From Mycobacterium syngnathidarum (lineage in GTDB: Bacteria; Actinomycetota; Actinomycetes; Mycobacteriales; Mycobacteriaceae), in contig NZ_MLCL01000093.1 in assembly GCF_001942625.1 (NCBI RefSeq), forward strand, positions 186,001 to 250,000: 64,000 nt of DNA. Reading direction: 5' to 3'. This document shows, one piece after another, positions 1 to 8,427 of this stretch. Below the pieces are notes generated by a model. The model was given only the letters and a program-made list of their open reading frames with translations, searched no databases and was not told where the DNA came from. Every line of letters begins with the position of its first letter. Position 1 is the stretch's first letter. The position numbers and the translations under genes were made by a program.

Positions 1-390
1 GGTCGGCTGGGAGAAGTCGAACACCCGCTCTCGCTCCGAGGTCAGCGAGATACCGCCGACCGCAACGTCCGCGCTTCCGTCGGCGACCGCCGCCAGCTGT
101 CCCCGCACATCATCGGTGACCAGGTAGTCACTGGTCCATCCGGCTCGTTGGGCGATCTCATCCCACAGGTCGACACTGAACCCGGTGAATTCCCCACTGC
201 TGGTCCGCATCACGAATGGGTCCAACGGATGAACCGCGACGCTCACCGGTTGCGCCGTGCCATCCGGCTCGGGCGGGGGCACCGGCTGGGCAGATGCGCT
301 CGCCGCCACTACCGGCGCAACGGCCAGCCACGATAGCACCACCGCGACCGCTGCCAACCCGACGCATCGCCTGATCAGCACACCAATCAT
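1..390 (-). CDS. Exported SBP_bac_3-type binding protein or ligand-gated ion channel (3' end outside window)
   Basis: Read from an ATG at 390 leftwards, the frame stays open for 130 codons to the window edge, so only the N-terminal part is visible. Residues 1-33 form a signal peptide or first membrane segment (two Arg near the N-terminus, then Ala/Val/Leu-rich, ending near ASAQP). From about residue 49 the sequence follows the family 3 periplasmic binding fold: a GEFTGFSVDLWDEIA stretch, then the block around GGISLTSERERVFDFSQP. Members either deliver amino acids to an ABC transporter or are glutamate-receptor-like potassium channels with a pore inside the binding domain; the SERE...DFSQP wording is common in the channel type, but the pore region is outside the window, so the two cannot be told apart. 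A GGAAGG sequence directly before the ATG is a good ribosome binding site. Confidence 0.75.
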   Translation of the reverse strand, partial: MIGVLIRRCVGLAAVAVVLSWLAVAPVVAASASAQPVPPPEPDGTAQPVSVAVHPLDPFVMRTSSGEFTGFSVDLWDEIAQRAGWTSDYLVTDDVRGQLAAVADGSADVAVGGISLTSERERVFDFSQPT

Positions 391-458
391 CCTTCCGCCG
401 CACCCGACCGTTGCGCGAAATCAGTGAGTTCCAACAGGATTGGCCCGCCGGAACCAGA

Positions 459-710
459 TCAGATGAAGCCGAAACCCGGGAAGCCGTAGAACTCTTCCTC
501 ACCCGGATAGACCCCCGGAGTGGCGTCGATCTGGGTGTTTCCCTCAGACGCGCAATCCGTGGTCTGTCCGCCGGCGATCGAACTTCCCCCCGTCACCTCA
601 CAGTGGGGCAACAGCGAGGGGTCCGCCATGGCGCTCGGCGCGCCCAACAGTGCGGCTGCCGTACCGACCAACACAGCACTCCCGATCAGAATCTTACGCA
701 GCTGTAACAT
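459..710 (-). CDS. Small exported mycobacterial protein, about 83 aa
   Basis: The start chosen is the ATG at 710, which follows an AGGAGAGG ribosome binding site; an upstream in-frame start would add 22 residues in front of the signal peptide. Residues 1-28 are a clear Sec signal peptide (LRK, hydrophobic core, then APSAMA before DPSLL). The mature part is about 55 residues, has two Cys that could form a disulfide, and is rich in Gly, Pro and acidic residues with a Phe/Gly-rich C-terminus. It resembles the small secreted proteins of unknown function common in mycobacteria (I recall a DUF7155 label, unverified). No function is known. It is transcribed divergently from the haem-binding gene at 868. 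Confidence 0.65.
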   Translation of the reverse strand: MLQLRKILIGSAVLVGTAAALLGAPSAMADPSLLPHCEVTGGSSIAGGQTTDCASEGNTQIDATPGVYPGEEEFYGFPGFGFI

Positions 711-867
711 TTGCGAGAGTCCTCTCCTTTTGGCCAAAGCATAGTCACGGCAACCCTTGACCCGCTGGTCTGCCATAAGTCCCGTATTTTATCGTCACCC
801 GCGTTATGGTTGCGGGCAATCACGTACCACGCTGCTCGTAATCCGAATCCGATGATTGAGGAGTCCC

Positions 868-1230
868 GTGACGCCTATTACGCATTCGCTTTGTCGGGCC
901 GCCGCCGTACTGGGAGCGACGGCGACAGCGCTCGGAGCAGCGGCCACCGCCTCGGCCGCACCGCCCAACTGCACCACCGCTGACGTCACAGCGGTGATGG
1001 CCGGCGTTTCGACCAACATGAGCGGGTATCTGTTCACCCACCCTGACGTCAACGAGTTCTTCACCGGGTTGCAGGGGCAGGGCAAGTCCGACGTGGCCGC
1101 GCAGACCAAGGACTACCTCAACAAGAACCCCCAGGTGCGCGCCGAGCTCGACGCGATCCGAGCGCCGGCCGTCGACCTTCGTAATCGCTGCAACATTCCG
1201 GTGGAAGCCGAGATATCCGGGGTGATCTGA
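868..1230 (+). CDS. Haemophore-type haem-binding exported protein (MHB domain)
   Basis: The GTG at 868 is preceded by GAGGAG at a good distance, so it is preferred to the TTG at 856. Residues 1-33 are a signal peptide ending ASA before APPNC. The mature domain of about 85 residues has two Cys, one at its start and one near its end (NRCN), flanking a helical core with the SGYLFTHPDVNEFFT block typical of the mycobacterial haemophore family (Rv0203-like, MHB domain). Such proteins bind haem outside the cytoplasm or in the periplasm; an individual role for this copy is inference. A nested hairpin follows the stop codon (1302-1351). Confidence 0.75.
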   Translation: MTPITHSLCRAAAVLGATATALGAAATASAAPPNCTTADVTAVMAGVSTNMSGYLFTHPDVNEFFTGLQGQGKSDVAAQTKDYLNKNPQVRAELDAIRAPAVDLRNRCNIPVEAEISGVI

Positions 1231-1301
1231 CCCCTTCGCACCACCGGCGGATTTCGCGACACGACGGTAGCCGACGGCACGAGTTGTGTCGGTTCCAGGC
1301 C

Positions 1302-1351
1302 GTGGCGGTAAGACCCCCTGTCGGCAGCGCAGGGCAGAATGCTTACGCCAC
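1302..1351 (+). terminator. Nested hairpin, likely terminator of the haem-binding gene
   Basis: The outer arms GTGGCGGTAAG (1302-1312) and CTTACGCCAC (1342-1351) pair with one bulged G; the inner arms CCCTG (1316-1320) and CAGGG (1330-1334) pair inside. There is no T tract, which is usual for mycobacterial terminators. It lies 71 bases after the stop of the haem-binding gene and 100 bases before the GyrB-like gene, so it could also act in the leader of the latter. Confidence 0.45.
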
Positions 1352-1451
1352 CCGCGCCACAGGGTGGCCGCGCGGCGGCAGCGAGCCACGCGTGGTGACA
1401 CTCCGACGGGCGCCGATTGCTGCGGCATAGGCCCTGGTGGAAAGGACAGCA

Positions 1452-3485
1452 GTGAGTTACAACGCCGCGGACATCACCGAGCTCGACGATGTCCAGCACA
1501 CGCGCCTGCGGCCGGCGGTGAACCTGGGTCTCGACGTGCTCAACACCGCACTGCGCGAACTCGTGGACAACGCGATCGAAGAGGTCGCCGATCCCAGCCA
1601 CGGCGGATCCACCGTCACCATCACCCTGCACGCCGACGGATCGGTCAGCGTTGCCGACGACGGCCGCGGCCTGCCCGTCGACTCCGACCCGGTGACCGGG
1701 AAGAACGGCATCGTCAAAACGCTGGGCACCGCACGTGCCGGCGGCAAATTCTCCGCGCACAACGACGCGACCAGTACCGGCGCCGGGCTCAACGGGATCG
1801 GGGCCGCCGCAGCGGTGTTCATCTCCGCCCGCACCGACGTGTCGGTGCGCCGGGCCGGCAAGACCTACCTGCAGAGTTTCGGCCACGGCTATCCCGGGAC
1901 ATTCGAGGGCAAAGAGTTCGACCCGGACGCGCCGTTCACCCGGGCCGACACACAGAAACTGCGCGGCGCAGGCAACCGCAAGCCCGACGCGCACGGCACC
2001 ACGGTTCGCATCCTGTTCGACCCGGCCGTCGTCCCCGAGTCCAACCTCGACATCGGTGAGGTGCTGCTGCGCGCGCATGCCGCCGCGCGGATGTCACCGG
2101 GGGTGCACCTGACCGTCGTCGACCAAGGCTGGCCGGGCAGCGAGGTCCCGCCGGCCTTGATCGAGCCGTTCAACGGCCCGTGGGGCACCGAGACCCTGCT
2201 CGACCTCATGTGCACCGCGGCAGGCACCCCCCTACCCGGCGTGCGCGCGGTCGTGGAAGGTCGGGGTGAATACTCGACCGGCCGCGGCCCCACCCCGTTC
2301 CGCTGGTCACTGACCGCGGGTCCGGCCGAACCCACGACGGTCGCCGCATTCTGCAACACCGTCCGGACCCCCAACGGCGGGTCACACCTGACCGCTGCGA
2401 TCAAGGGGCTCTCCGAAGCCCTGGCCGATCGTGCCTCCCGGATCCGCGACCTGGGTCTGGCCAAAGGCGAGGACGGCCCGGAGGCACAGGATTTCGCGGC
2501 CGTCACCGCGCTGGCCGTGGACACTCGCGCACCCGATGTGGCATGGGACTCGCAGGCCAAGACCGCCGTGTCGTCGCGATCGCTGAACGTGGCGATGGCC
2601 CCCGATGTGGCACGCAGCGTCACGATCTGGGCGGCCAACCCCGCCAACAGCGACACCGTCACACTGTGGACGAAGCTGGCGCTGGAGGCCGCCCGGGCAC
2701 GCCGCAGCGCCGAGGGCGCCAAGGCCCGGTCGCGTGCGGCATCGAAAGCCAAAGGGCTGGGCACCAATCTGTCTCTGCCGCCCAAACTGCTGCCCAGCCG
2801 GGAGACCGGCCGCGGGTCCGGCGCCGAGCTGTTCCTGTGCGAGGGTGATTCGGCGCTGGGCACCATCAAGGCGGCCCGCGATGCCACCTTCCAGGCCGCC
2901 TTCCCGCTGAAAGGCAAGCCGCCCAACGTTTACGGCTTCGCCCTGAGCAAGGCCCGCGCCAAGGACGAGTTCGACGCGATCGAACGCATCCTCGGCTGCG
3001 GGATCCGAGACAGTTGCGACCCCGAACTGTGCCGGTACGACCGGATCCTGTTCGCCTCCGACGCCGACCCTGACGGCGGCAACATCAACTCCAGCCTGAT
3101 CTCGATGTTCCTCGACTTCTACCGTCCGCTCGTCGAGGCGGGGATGGTGTATGTGACGCTGCCGCCGCTGTTCGTGGTCAAAGACGGCAACGAGCGCGTC
3201 TACTGCCAAGACGAGTCCGAACGCGACGCCGCCGTGACTCAGATGAAGGCCACCTCCAAACGCAAAGTGGAGGTACAGCGCAACAAGGGCCTCGGCGAGA
3301 TGGACGCCGACGACTTCTGGAACACCGTGCTGGATCCACAGCGCCGCACCGTGATCCGGGTTCACTCCGATGACAGCGAGAAGAAGCTGCACCACATCTT
3401 GTTCGGCGGGCCGCCGGAGGGCCGGCGCACGTGGATGGCCGACATCGCCTCCCGTGTCGACACCTCCGCGCTGGACCTCACCTAG
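1452..3485 (+). CDS. GyrB/ParE-like ATPase subunit of a second type II topoisomerase
   Basis: The 677-residue protein has the full GyrB/ParE domain order. GHKL ATPase: ELVDNAIEE at 36-44 with the catalytic Glu, DDGRGLPV at 69-76, GGKF at 97-100 and a GxGxxG-type lid (GAGLNGIG) near 110-117. Transducer: QAK in place of the usual QTK loop. TOPRIM: EGDS with Glu464 and DADPDGG near 537-543. C-terminus: NKGLGEMD. Several motifs depart from housekeeping gyrase (EGDSALG for EGDSAGG, DADPDGGNI for DADVDGSHI), so this is not the main gyrB, which lies near dnaA. The start is the GTG at 1452 after GAAAGGA. The A subunit follows after 9 bases, so the two form one operon. M. smegmatis has an atypical second type II topoisomerase reported to introduce positive supercoils; this pair looks like its relative. 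Confidence 0.9.
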   Translation: MSYNAADITELDDVQHTRLRPAVNLGLDVLNTALRELVDNAIEEVADPSHGGSTVTITLHADGSVSVADDGRGLPVDSDPVTGKNGIVKTLGTARAGGKFSAHNDATSTGAGLNGIGAAAAVFISARTDVSVRRAGKTYLQSFGHGYPGTFEGKEFDPDAPFTRADTQKLRGAGNRKPDAHGTTVRILFDPAVVPESNLDIGEVLLRAHAAARMSPGVHLTVVDQGWPGSEVPPALIEPFNGPWGTETLLDLMCTAAGTPLPGVRAVVEGRGEYSTGRGPTPFRWSLTAGPAEPTTVAAFCNTVRTPNGGSHLTAAIKGLSEALADRASRIRDLGLAKGEDGPEAQDFAAVTALAVDTRAPDVAWDSQAKTAVSSRSLNVAMAPDVARSVTIWAANPANSDTVTLWTKLALEAARARRSAEGAKARSRAASKAKGLGTNLSLPPKLLPSRETGRGSGAELFLCEGDSALGTIKAARDATFQAAFPLKGKPPNVYGFALSKARAKDEFDAIERILGCGIRDSCDPELCRYDRILFASDADPDGGNINSSLISMFLDFYRPLVEAGMVYVTLPPLFVVKDGNERVYCQDESERDAAVTQMKATSKRKVEVQRNKGLGEMDADDFWNTVLDPQRRTVIRVHSDDSEKKLHHILFGGPPEGRRTWMADIASRVDTSALDLT

Positions 3486-3494
3486 GAGCATGAG

Positions 3495-5648
3495 TTGACC
3501 GCCACCCTGGACGTTCCCGAACAGAACGAAGACCTGGTGCTCGACCAGAGCGCCGACGACTACTGGAACCACTATCAGCTGACCTTCGCGCTCTACAGCG
3601 TCAGCGATCGGGCCATCCCCTCCGCCTTCGACGGCCTCAAACCGGGCCAACGCCGCCTGCTCTATCAGATGCACGACTCGAAACTGCTGCCCGGCAACAA
3701 GCCGCAGAAGTCGTCGAAGATCTGCTCGGCAGTCACCGGCAACCTGCACCCCCACGGTGGGGCGTCGATGTACGGGGCCGCGGCACTGATGGCCGCCGAG
3801 TTCCAGCGCGTGAAAGTCATTGACGGACAAGGCGCCTTCCCGCGCATCCAAGGTGACATCCCCGCAGCCGACCGCTACACCGAGATGCGGCTGTCTGCGC
3901 CGGGCGCCGCACTGACCGCCGAACTCGACAGCCACGCCGTTCCGATGGTCCAGACGTTCGACGGTGAGTGGACCGAACCGACCTGGCTGCCGGCCCAGTG
4001 GCCGGTCCTGCTGTGCAACGGCGCCGTCGGCATCGCCGAGGGGTGGGCCACCAAGGTGCCCGCACACAACCCGCGCGAAGTGATCGCGGCGTGCCGGGCT
4101 CTGCTGAAAACCCCGAACATGACCGACGACAGGTTGGTCAAGCTCATCCCCGGTCCCGACTGGGGATGCGGGGCCACCGTGGTCGGCACGGCCGGGCTGC
4201 GGGAGTACATCACCACGGGCCGCGGCCAGTTCACGGTGCGCGGGACGGTGTCGGTCGACGGAAAGAACTGCATCATCACCGAGCTGCCGCCCGGTGTCGC
4301 GAGTAACACTGTGCAAGACCGGATCCGGGCCCTGGTCGAGTCCGGCGAGTTGTCCGGCGTGGCCGACATGTCCGATCTGACCGACCGCCGCAACGGACTG
4401 CGCATCGTCGTCACCGCCAAACGCGGCCACAGCGCCGAAACCATCCGCGAACAACTGCTGGCCCTCACGCCGCTGGAGTCGACGTTCGCCGCCAGCCTGG
4501 TGGCACTCGACGAGGACCGGGTGCCGCGCTGGTGGTCGGTGCGCGAACTGATCTCGGCCTTCCTGCACCTGCGCGATTCCGTGGTGCTGCGCCGCAGCGA
4601 GTACCGCTTGGAAAAGGTCACCGCGCGGCGGCATCTGGTCGCCGGGTTGATGAAGATCCACCTCGACATCGACGCCGCCGTCGCGGTGATCCGGGGTTCC
4701 GAAACCGTCGACGAGGCCCGCCAGGGGTTGCAGGAGCGGTTCTCGATCGATGCCGCACAAGCCGATTATGTGCTGAGCCTGCAGCTTCGGCGGCTGACCA
4801 AACTCGACGTGATCGAGTTGCAGGCCGAGGCGGAGAAGCTCGATGCCGAGTTCGCCGAACTCACCGAACTGGTGGGCAATCCCGATGCGCGTCGGGTGGT
4901 GATCGACAAAGAGTTGGTGGAGACCGCAAAGCTGTTCAAAGGCCCTGAGTTCGACCGTCGCACCGTGCTGGACTTCGATGCCACACCGACGGCATCGAAC
5001 TCCGATGACGACGGCCCGCGCGAGCGGAAGGTCAATGGTTCCTGGCGCCTGGACGACCGCGGGGTGTTCTCCGACAGCCACGGTGAACTGCTCACCTCAG
5101 GCCTGGGTTGGGCGGTGTGGACCGACGGGCGGGTCAAGTTCACCGCGGGCAACGGTCTGCCGTTCAAGATTCGCGACATCCCGGTGGCGCCCGACATCAC
5201 CGGGCTGCTGTGTTCCGGGGTGCTGCCCGAGGGGTATCACCTGGCGCTGGTGACGCGGCGCGGCAAGATCCTGCGCATCGATCCCGCCGCGGTGAATCCA
5301 CAGGGTGTGGCGGGCAACGGCGTGGTTGGGGTGAAGCTGGCGGCCGGCGACCCGGAAGACACCGTGATCGCGGCTCTTCCGGTGTCCTGTGGCAACGGCG
5401 AGGCGATCCTGTCCATTTCTGAAAAGGGTTGGAAGGTCACCGAAGTCGCCGATATCCCGGTCAAGGGCCGCGGCGGCGCCGGTGTCGGGTTCCACCCGTT
5501 CGTCAACGGCGAGGATGCGCTGGTCTCGGTGTCGATCTCCCCGACCGGGTTCGTGCGGGGCAAGAAGGCCGTACGGGCCGAGAACCGCGCGAAGGCTTCG
5601 GTCAAGAGTGCGGGCGGCGCCGACGTGACGCCGGCTCCGACGCCGTAA
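3495..5648 (+). CDS. GyrA/ParC-like breakage-reunion subunit of a second type II topoisomerase
   Basis: 717 residues from a TTG start preceded by TAGGAG, which overlaps the stop codon of the B subunit. The winged-helix domain carries the catalytic tyrosine at 128 in AADRYTEMR, with the HPHGG block at 85-89. Where gyrase has HPHGDxxxYD, this protein reads HPHGGASMYG: the two Asp (89 and 94 in M. tuberculosis GyrA numbering, which coincides here) are both Gly. A tower and coiled-coil region with the LQLRRLT block follows, then a C-terminal pinwheel of about 200 residues. The position of the GyrA box holds KGRGGAG (657-663), a degenerate form of QRRGGKG, arguing against ordinary gyrase-type negative supercoiling. 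Its 3' end overlaps the convergent TetR gene by 47 bases. Confidence 0.9.
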   Translation: MTATLDVPEQNEDLVLDQSADDYWNHYQLTFALYSVSDRAIPSAFDGLKPGQRRLLYQMHDSKLLPGNKPQKSSKICSAVTGNLHPHGGASMYGAAALMAAEFQRVKVIDGQGAFPRIQGDIPAADRYTEMRLSAPGAALTAELDSHAVPMVQTFDGEWTEPTWLPAQWPVLLCNGAVGIAEGWATKVPAHNPREVIAACRALLKTPNMTDDRLVKLIPGPDWGCGATVVGTAGLREYITTGRGQFTVRGTVSVDGKNCIITELPPGVASNTVQDRIRALVESGELSGVADMSDLTDRRNGLRIVVTAKRGHSAETIREQLLALTPLESTFAASLVALDEDRVPRWWSVRELISAFLHLRDSVVLRRSEYRLEKVTARRHLVAGLMKIHLDIDAAVAVIRGSETVDEARQGLQERFSIDAAQADYVLSLQLRRLTKLDVIELQAEAEKLDAEFAELTELVGNPDARRVVIDKELVETAKLFKGPEFDRRTVLDFDATPTASNSDDDGPRERKVNGSWRLDDRGVFSDSHGELLTSGLGWAVWTDGRVKFTAGNGLPFKIRDIPVAPDITGLLCSGVLPEGYHLALVTRRGKILRIDPAAVNPQGVAGNGVVGVKLAAGDPEDTVIAALPVSCGNGEAILSISEKGWKVTEVADIPVKGRGGAGVGFHPFVNGEDALVSVSISPTGFVRGKKAVRAENRAKASVKSAGGADVTPAPTP

Positions 5649-6261
5649 CCGTCGGTCCGCTGCGTTCGGGCGGCCAGCGCTCGGTGATCATCTCGGTCAT
5701 CGCGTTCACCCATGAGTCGTCGAGTGCGGCGTCCTGGCGGATCAAGATCCGGAAGATGGCGCTGCCCGCAACGACTTCGGCGAGCATGGGGAGGTCCTCA
5801 CCCCCGCGGCGTCCGTCTCCGAAGCGGTTTTCGAACTCGGTCAGATTGCCGGCCAGGCGGGCGATCATCAGGTTGTGCAGTTCCGGGTCCGCCACGGTGT
5901 CGGCGATCAGACCCGGCAGTGCCACCCGCACTTCGGGCCGGTCGAACATCGCCCGGATGGTCTCGACGAGCGCACGGATGTCCTGCCGGATGTCTCCGGA
6001 ACCGTCCGGCGCGGCCAACACCGGGTCGGACAGCACCGCTTCCGACAGCACCGCCTCATGGACCAGATGAACTTTGCCCGACCATCTCCGGTAGATGGCG
6101 GCCGTCGTGGTGCCGGCGTGTGCAGCAATCGCGGACAGTGACAACGCGGAGTATCCGGTCTGCAGGATCAGTTCGCGGGTGGCCGCGATGATCGCGGCGT
6201 CGATCCTCGCGTCGCGAGGCCGACCCGACACCTTGCCATCGTCTCGCTGATCTGCTGTCAT
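5602..6261 (-). CDS. TetR/AcrR-family repressor of the adjacent oxidoreductase/dikinase cluster
   Basis: 219 residues. The N-terminal helix-turn-helix spans about residues 22-65 with the typical LSLSAIAAHAGTTTAAIYRRW pattern, followed by a C-terminal ligand domain. The start is the ATG at 6261 behind AGGTGG; a longer in-frame version would read into the operator region. The gene diverges from the operon at 6311 with about 50 bases between them, and that gap holds a palindrome of TetR type (6284-6296), so it probably represses both itself and the operon. The inducer is unknown. The last 15 codons overlap the end of the GyrA-like gene on the other strand and are rich in Arg. Confidence 0.88.
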   Translation of the reverse strand: MTADQRDDGKVSGRPRDARIDAAIIAATRELILQTGYSALSLSAIAAHAGTTTAAIYRRWSGKVHLVHEAVLSEAVLSDPVLAAPDGSGDIRQDIRALVETIRAMFDRPEVRVALPGLIADTVADPELHNLMIARLAGNLTEFENRFGDGRRGGEDLPMLAEVVAGSAIFRILIRQDAALDDSWVNAMTEMITERWPPERSGPTVTASEPASRRRRPHS

Positions 6262-6276
6262 GGTTCCACCTACTTC

Positions 6277-6299
6277 CGATGCAATACGCATCGTATCTT
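6277..6299. promoter_or_regulatory. Candidate TetR operator between divergent genes
   Basis: ATACG-CAT-CGTAT (6284-6296) is a perfect inverted repeat with a 3-base centre, overlapped by a second one, CGATGC-aatac-GCATCG (6277-6293). TATCTT (6294-6299) could serve as a -10 for the rightward operon. Short palindromes in the gap between a tetR gene and its divergent target are the standard operator arrangement; binding itself is inferred. Confidence 0.6.
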
Positions 6300-6310
6300 A
6301 TGGAGAGCTT

Positions 6311-7426
6311 GTGAATCTGAGCCCGCTCGACGAATTCCCGGTCCATCAGGTGCCGGCGCCGATCACCTCGCCCGCCACATCGGACCGCAATTTCTACGAT
6401 CGGTCGTACTTCAACGTGCTCGACCGTGCCGGCAACTTCATGGCGCTCACCGGGATCGGCTACTACCCCCGCTTGGGCGTGAAAGACGCATACTTCGTCA
6501 TCCGGCGCGGTGAAACGCAGACGGCCGTGCACTTCAGCGACGCGATCGACGACGACCGGCTGAACCAGAACGTCAACGGCTATCGCCTCGACGTCGTCGA
6601 GCCCCTGCAGCAGCTGCACCTCACGGTGGCCGAAACCGAGGGCATCTCCGCGGATCTGACGTGGCGCGGGCTGTTCCCCGCCGCACTGGAACGCCCCCAC
6701 GAGATGCTGACCGAGCGGCGCGTGACGCTGCAGGCGTGCCGCTTTGCCCAGGTCGGCGCCTGGGACGGCTGGATCGAGGTGGACGGCGACCGGTTGACGG
6801 TCGACGCGACCACCAGCGTCGGCAGCCGTGACCGGTCCTGGGGCATCCGGCCCATCGGTGAACCGGAACCCGCGGGCCGCCCCGATGCGGCCTTCCAGGG
6901 GATGTGGTGGCTCTACCTGCCGTTCGCCTTCGACGACTACCAGCTGTTCCTGATTCTGCAGGAGGATCCGGACGGGCATCGCAGCCTCTACGACTGCACC
7001 CGGCGCTGGCGGGACGGCAGGGTGGAACAGCTCGACGGGGTGCGGGCCACGATCCACTACACGCCGGGGACCCGCATCCCCCACGGCGCTCACGTCGAAT
7101 TCATGAACCGCAGCGGGGACCGGATCCAGCTCGACGTCGAGTCGAAGCTGTTCGCGCCCATCGCTTTCGGATCCGGCTATGGCGGAGATTCGTCCTGGGC
7201 GCACGGCACCTGGAAAGACGGCCCGTTCACCGAACGGGTCGACTTCGACCTGACCGACCCCGCGGTGATGGCCCGCGCGCCGTTCAGCCTGATCGACCAT
7301 GTCGGCAAGGCGGTGTGCATCGAGGCCGACGGCAGCCGCAGTGAGGGGGCCGGACTGTTCGAGCACGGCATCATCGGCCCGCACCATCCGTCGGGCTTCT
7401 CCGACTGGACCGACGTGGCGGGATAG
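6311..7426 (+). CDS. Uncharacterised protein, first gene of TetR-controlled cluster (CrtC/AttH-like class suspected)
   Basis: 371 residues from the GTG at 6311, which follows GGAGAG; a further upstream start would run across the operator. There is no signal peptide or membrane segment. The protein is rich in Trp, Tyr and charged residues and reads as alternating beta strands. It contains FYDRSYFNVLDRAGNF near the N-terminus and SRDRSWGIRP in the middle, wording I associate with the DUF7064/DUF7065 group and, more distantly, with AttH/CrtC-type lipocalin-like proteins; this is from memory and was not tested. Seven bases separate it from the luciferase-like gene, so the two are cotranscribed. 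Function unknown; a role with small lipophilic substrates is only a guess from the neighbours. Confidence 0.7.
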   Translation: MNLSPLDEFPVHQVPAPITSPATSDRNFYDRSYFNVLDRAGNFMALTGIGYYPRLGVKDAYFVIRRGETQTAVHFSDAIDDDRLNQNVNGYRLDVVEPLQQLHLTVAETEGISADLTWRGLFPAALERPHEMLTERRVTLQACRFAQVGAWDGWIEVDGDRLTVDATTSVGSRDRSWGIRPIGEPEPAGRPDAAFQGMWWLYLPFAFDDYQLFLILQEDPDGHRSLYDCTRRWRDGRVEQLDGVRATIHYTPGTRIPHGAHVEFMNRSGDRIQLDVESKLFAPIAFGSGYGGDSSWAHGTWKDGPFTERVDFDLTDPAVMARAPFSLIDHVGKAVCIEADGSRSEGAGLFEHGIIGPHHPSGFSDWTDVAG

Positions 7427-7433
7427 GCAGCAG

Positions 7434-8423
7434 ATGAAGATCATGACGGCACTGTTCGGACCGACTGATGCGGTCGACCGCGCAGCCCTGCTCAAAGAAG
7501 CCGGCGCGTCGGGTGTGTTCACCTTCGAGGGGCCCTTCGACGTGTTCACACCGCTGGTGCTGGCATCCTCGATCAAAGGCCTCGACATCATGTCGAACGT
7601 AGCGATCGCGTTCCCCCGCAACCCGATTCAGCTTGCCCATCAAGCCAACGACCTCCAACTCCTCTCGGAGGGGCGCTTCATCCTGGGGCTGGGCACGCAG
7701 GTACGCGCACAGATCGAGAAGCGCTACGGCGTCGAATTCGACCGTCCGGTAGCGCGCATGACGGAGATGGTCGGGGCGCTGCGGGCGATCTTCGCCTCGT
7801 GGAACGAGGACGAGCGGCTCGACTTCCGCGGCGAGTACTACCGCCACACCCTGATGACACCGACGTTCAAACCCGGGCCCAACCCGTTCGGTCCCCCGCC
7901 GATCTATCTGGGGGCGCTCGGTCCACGCCTGACCCGGGCCACCGCCGAAGTTGCCGACGGCCTCCTGGTGATGCCGTTCGGCTCGAAACGGTTCCTGCAC
8001 GAGACGACGATGCCCGCGGTGCGGGAAGGGCTGGCCGCGGCGGGTCGCAGCGAGGACGGCTTCGAGGTGGTGCCCGAGATCATCGTGTCGGTCGGCACCG
8101 GACGCGAGGACGACCACTTCTCGACCCGAATGCTGTTGGCGTTCTACGGTTCCACCCCCGCCTACCGGCCTGTACTCGAGGCGCACGGCTGGGGCGATCT
8201 GCAGCCCGAGCTCAATGTGATGTCCAAGCAGGGCCGCTGGCAGGAGATGGCCGGCCTGATCGACGACGAGATGCTGCACACGATTGCCGCCTGCGGCACG
8301 CCCGGCGAGATCGCCGCACACATCCGTGATCGTGTCGAGGGGGTGTCGGACCGGATCTGTCTGTACCAGCCGGGCCCGATCGCCGTCGAGGCGCTCGCCG
8401 AGATCGTGGATGCGCTGGGTTGA
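7434..8423 (+). CDS. Luciferase-like (LLM) F420-dependent oxidoreductase
   Basis: 329 residues from ATG 7434. The TIM-barrel features of the bacterial luciferase-like family are visible: an N-terminal MKIMTALFG strand, the block SNVAIAFPRNPIQLAHQANDLQLLSEGRFILGLGTQV, which fits the flavin/F420 binding part, and PPIYLGALGPRLTRATAEVADG. It matches the TIGR03617-like branch found in mycobacteria, which are expected to use F420 rather than FMN. It lies between the uncharacterised gene (7 bases) and the dikinase (4 bases) in one operon. Substrate unknown; hydride transfer to or oxidation of a small organic molecule is the expected chemistry. Confidence 0.88.
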   Translation: MKIMTALFGPTDAVDRAALLKEAGASGVFTFEGPFDVFTPLVLASSIKGLDIMSNVAIAFPRNPIQLAHQANDLQLLSEGRFILGLGTQVRAQIEKRYGVEFDRPVARMTEMVGALRAIFASWNEDERLDFRGEYYRHTLMTPTFKPGPNPFGPPPIYLGALGPRLTRATAEVADGLLVMPFGSKRFLHETTMPAVREGLAAAGRSEDGFEVVPEIIVSVGTGREDDHFSTRMLLAFYGSTPAYRPVLEAHGWGDLQPELNVMSKQGRWQEMAGLIDDEMLHTIAACGTPGEIAAHIRDRVEGVSDRICLYQPGPIAVEALAEIVDALG

Positions 8424-8427
8424 CGAT

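Noticed and set aside
2382..5081. An 899-codon open frame on the minus strand opposite the topoisomerase genes
   Set aside because: It is antisense to two clear genes, has low-complexity His/Gly/Val/Gln-rich composition and no recognisable motif; long antisense frames are expected at this GC content.
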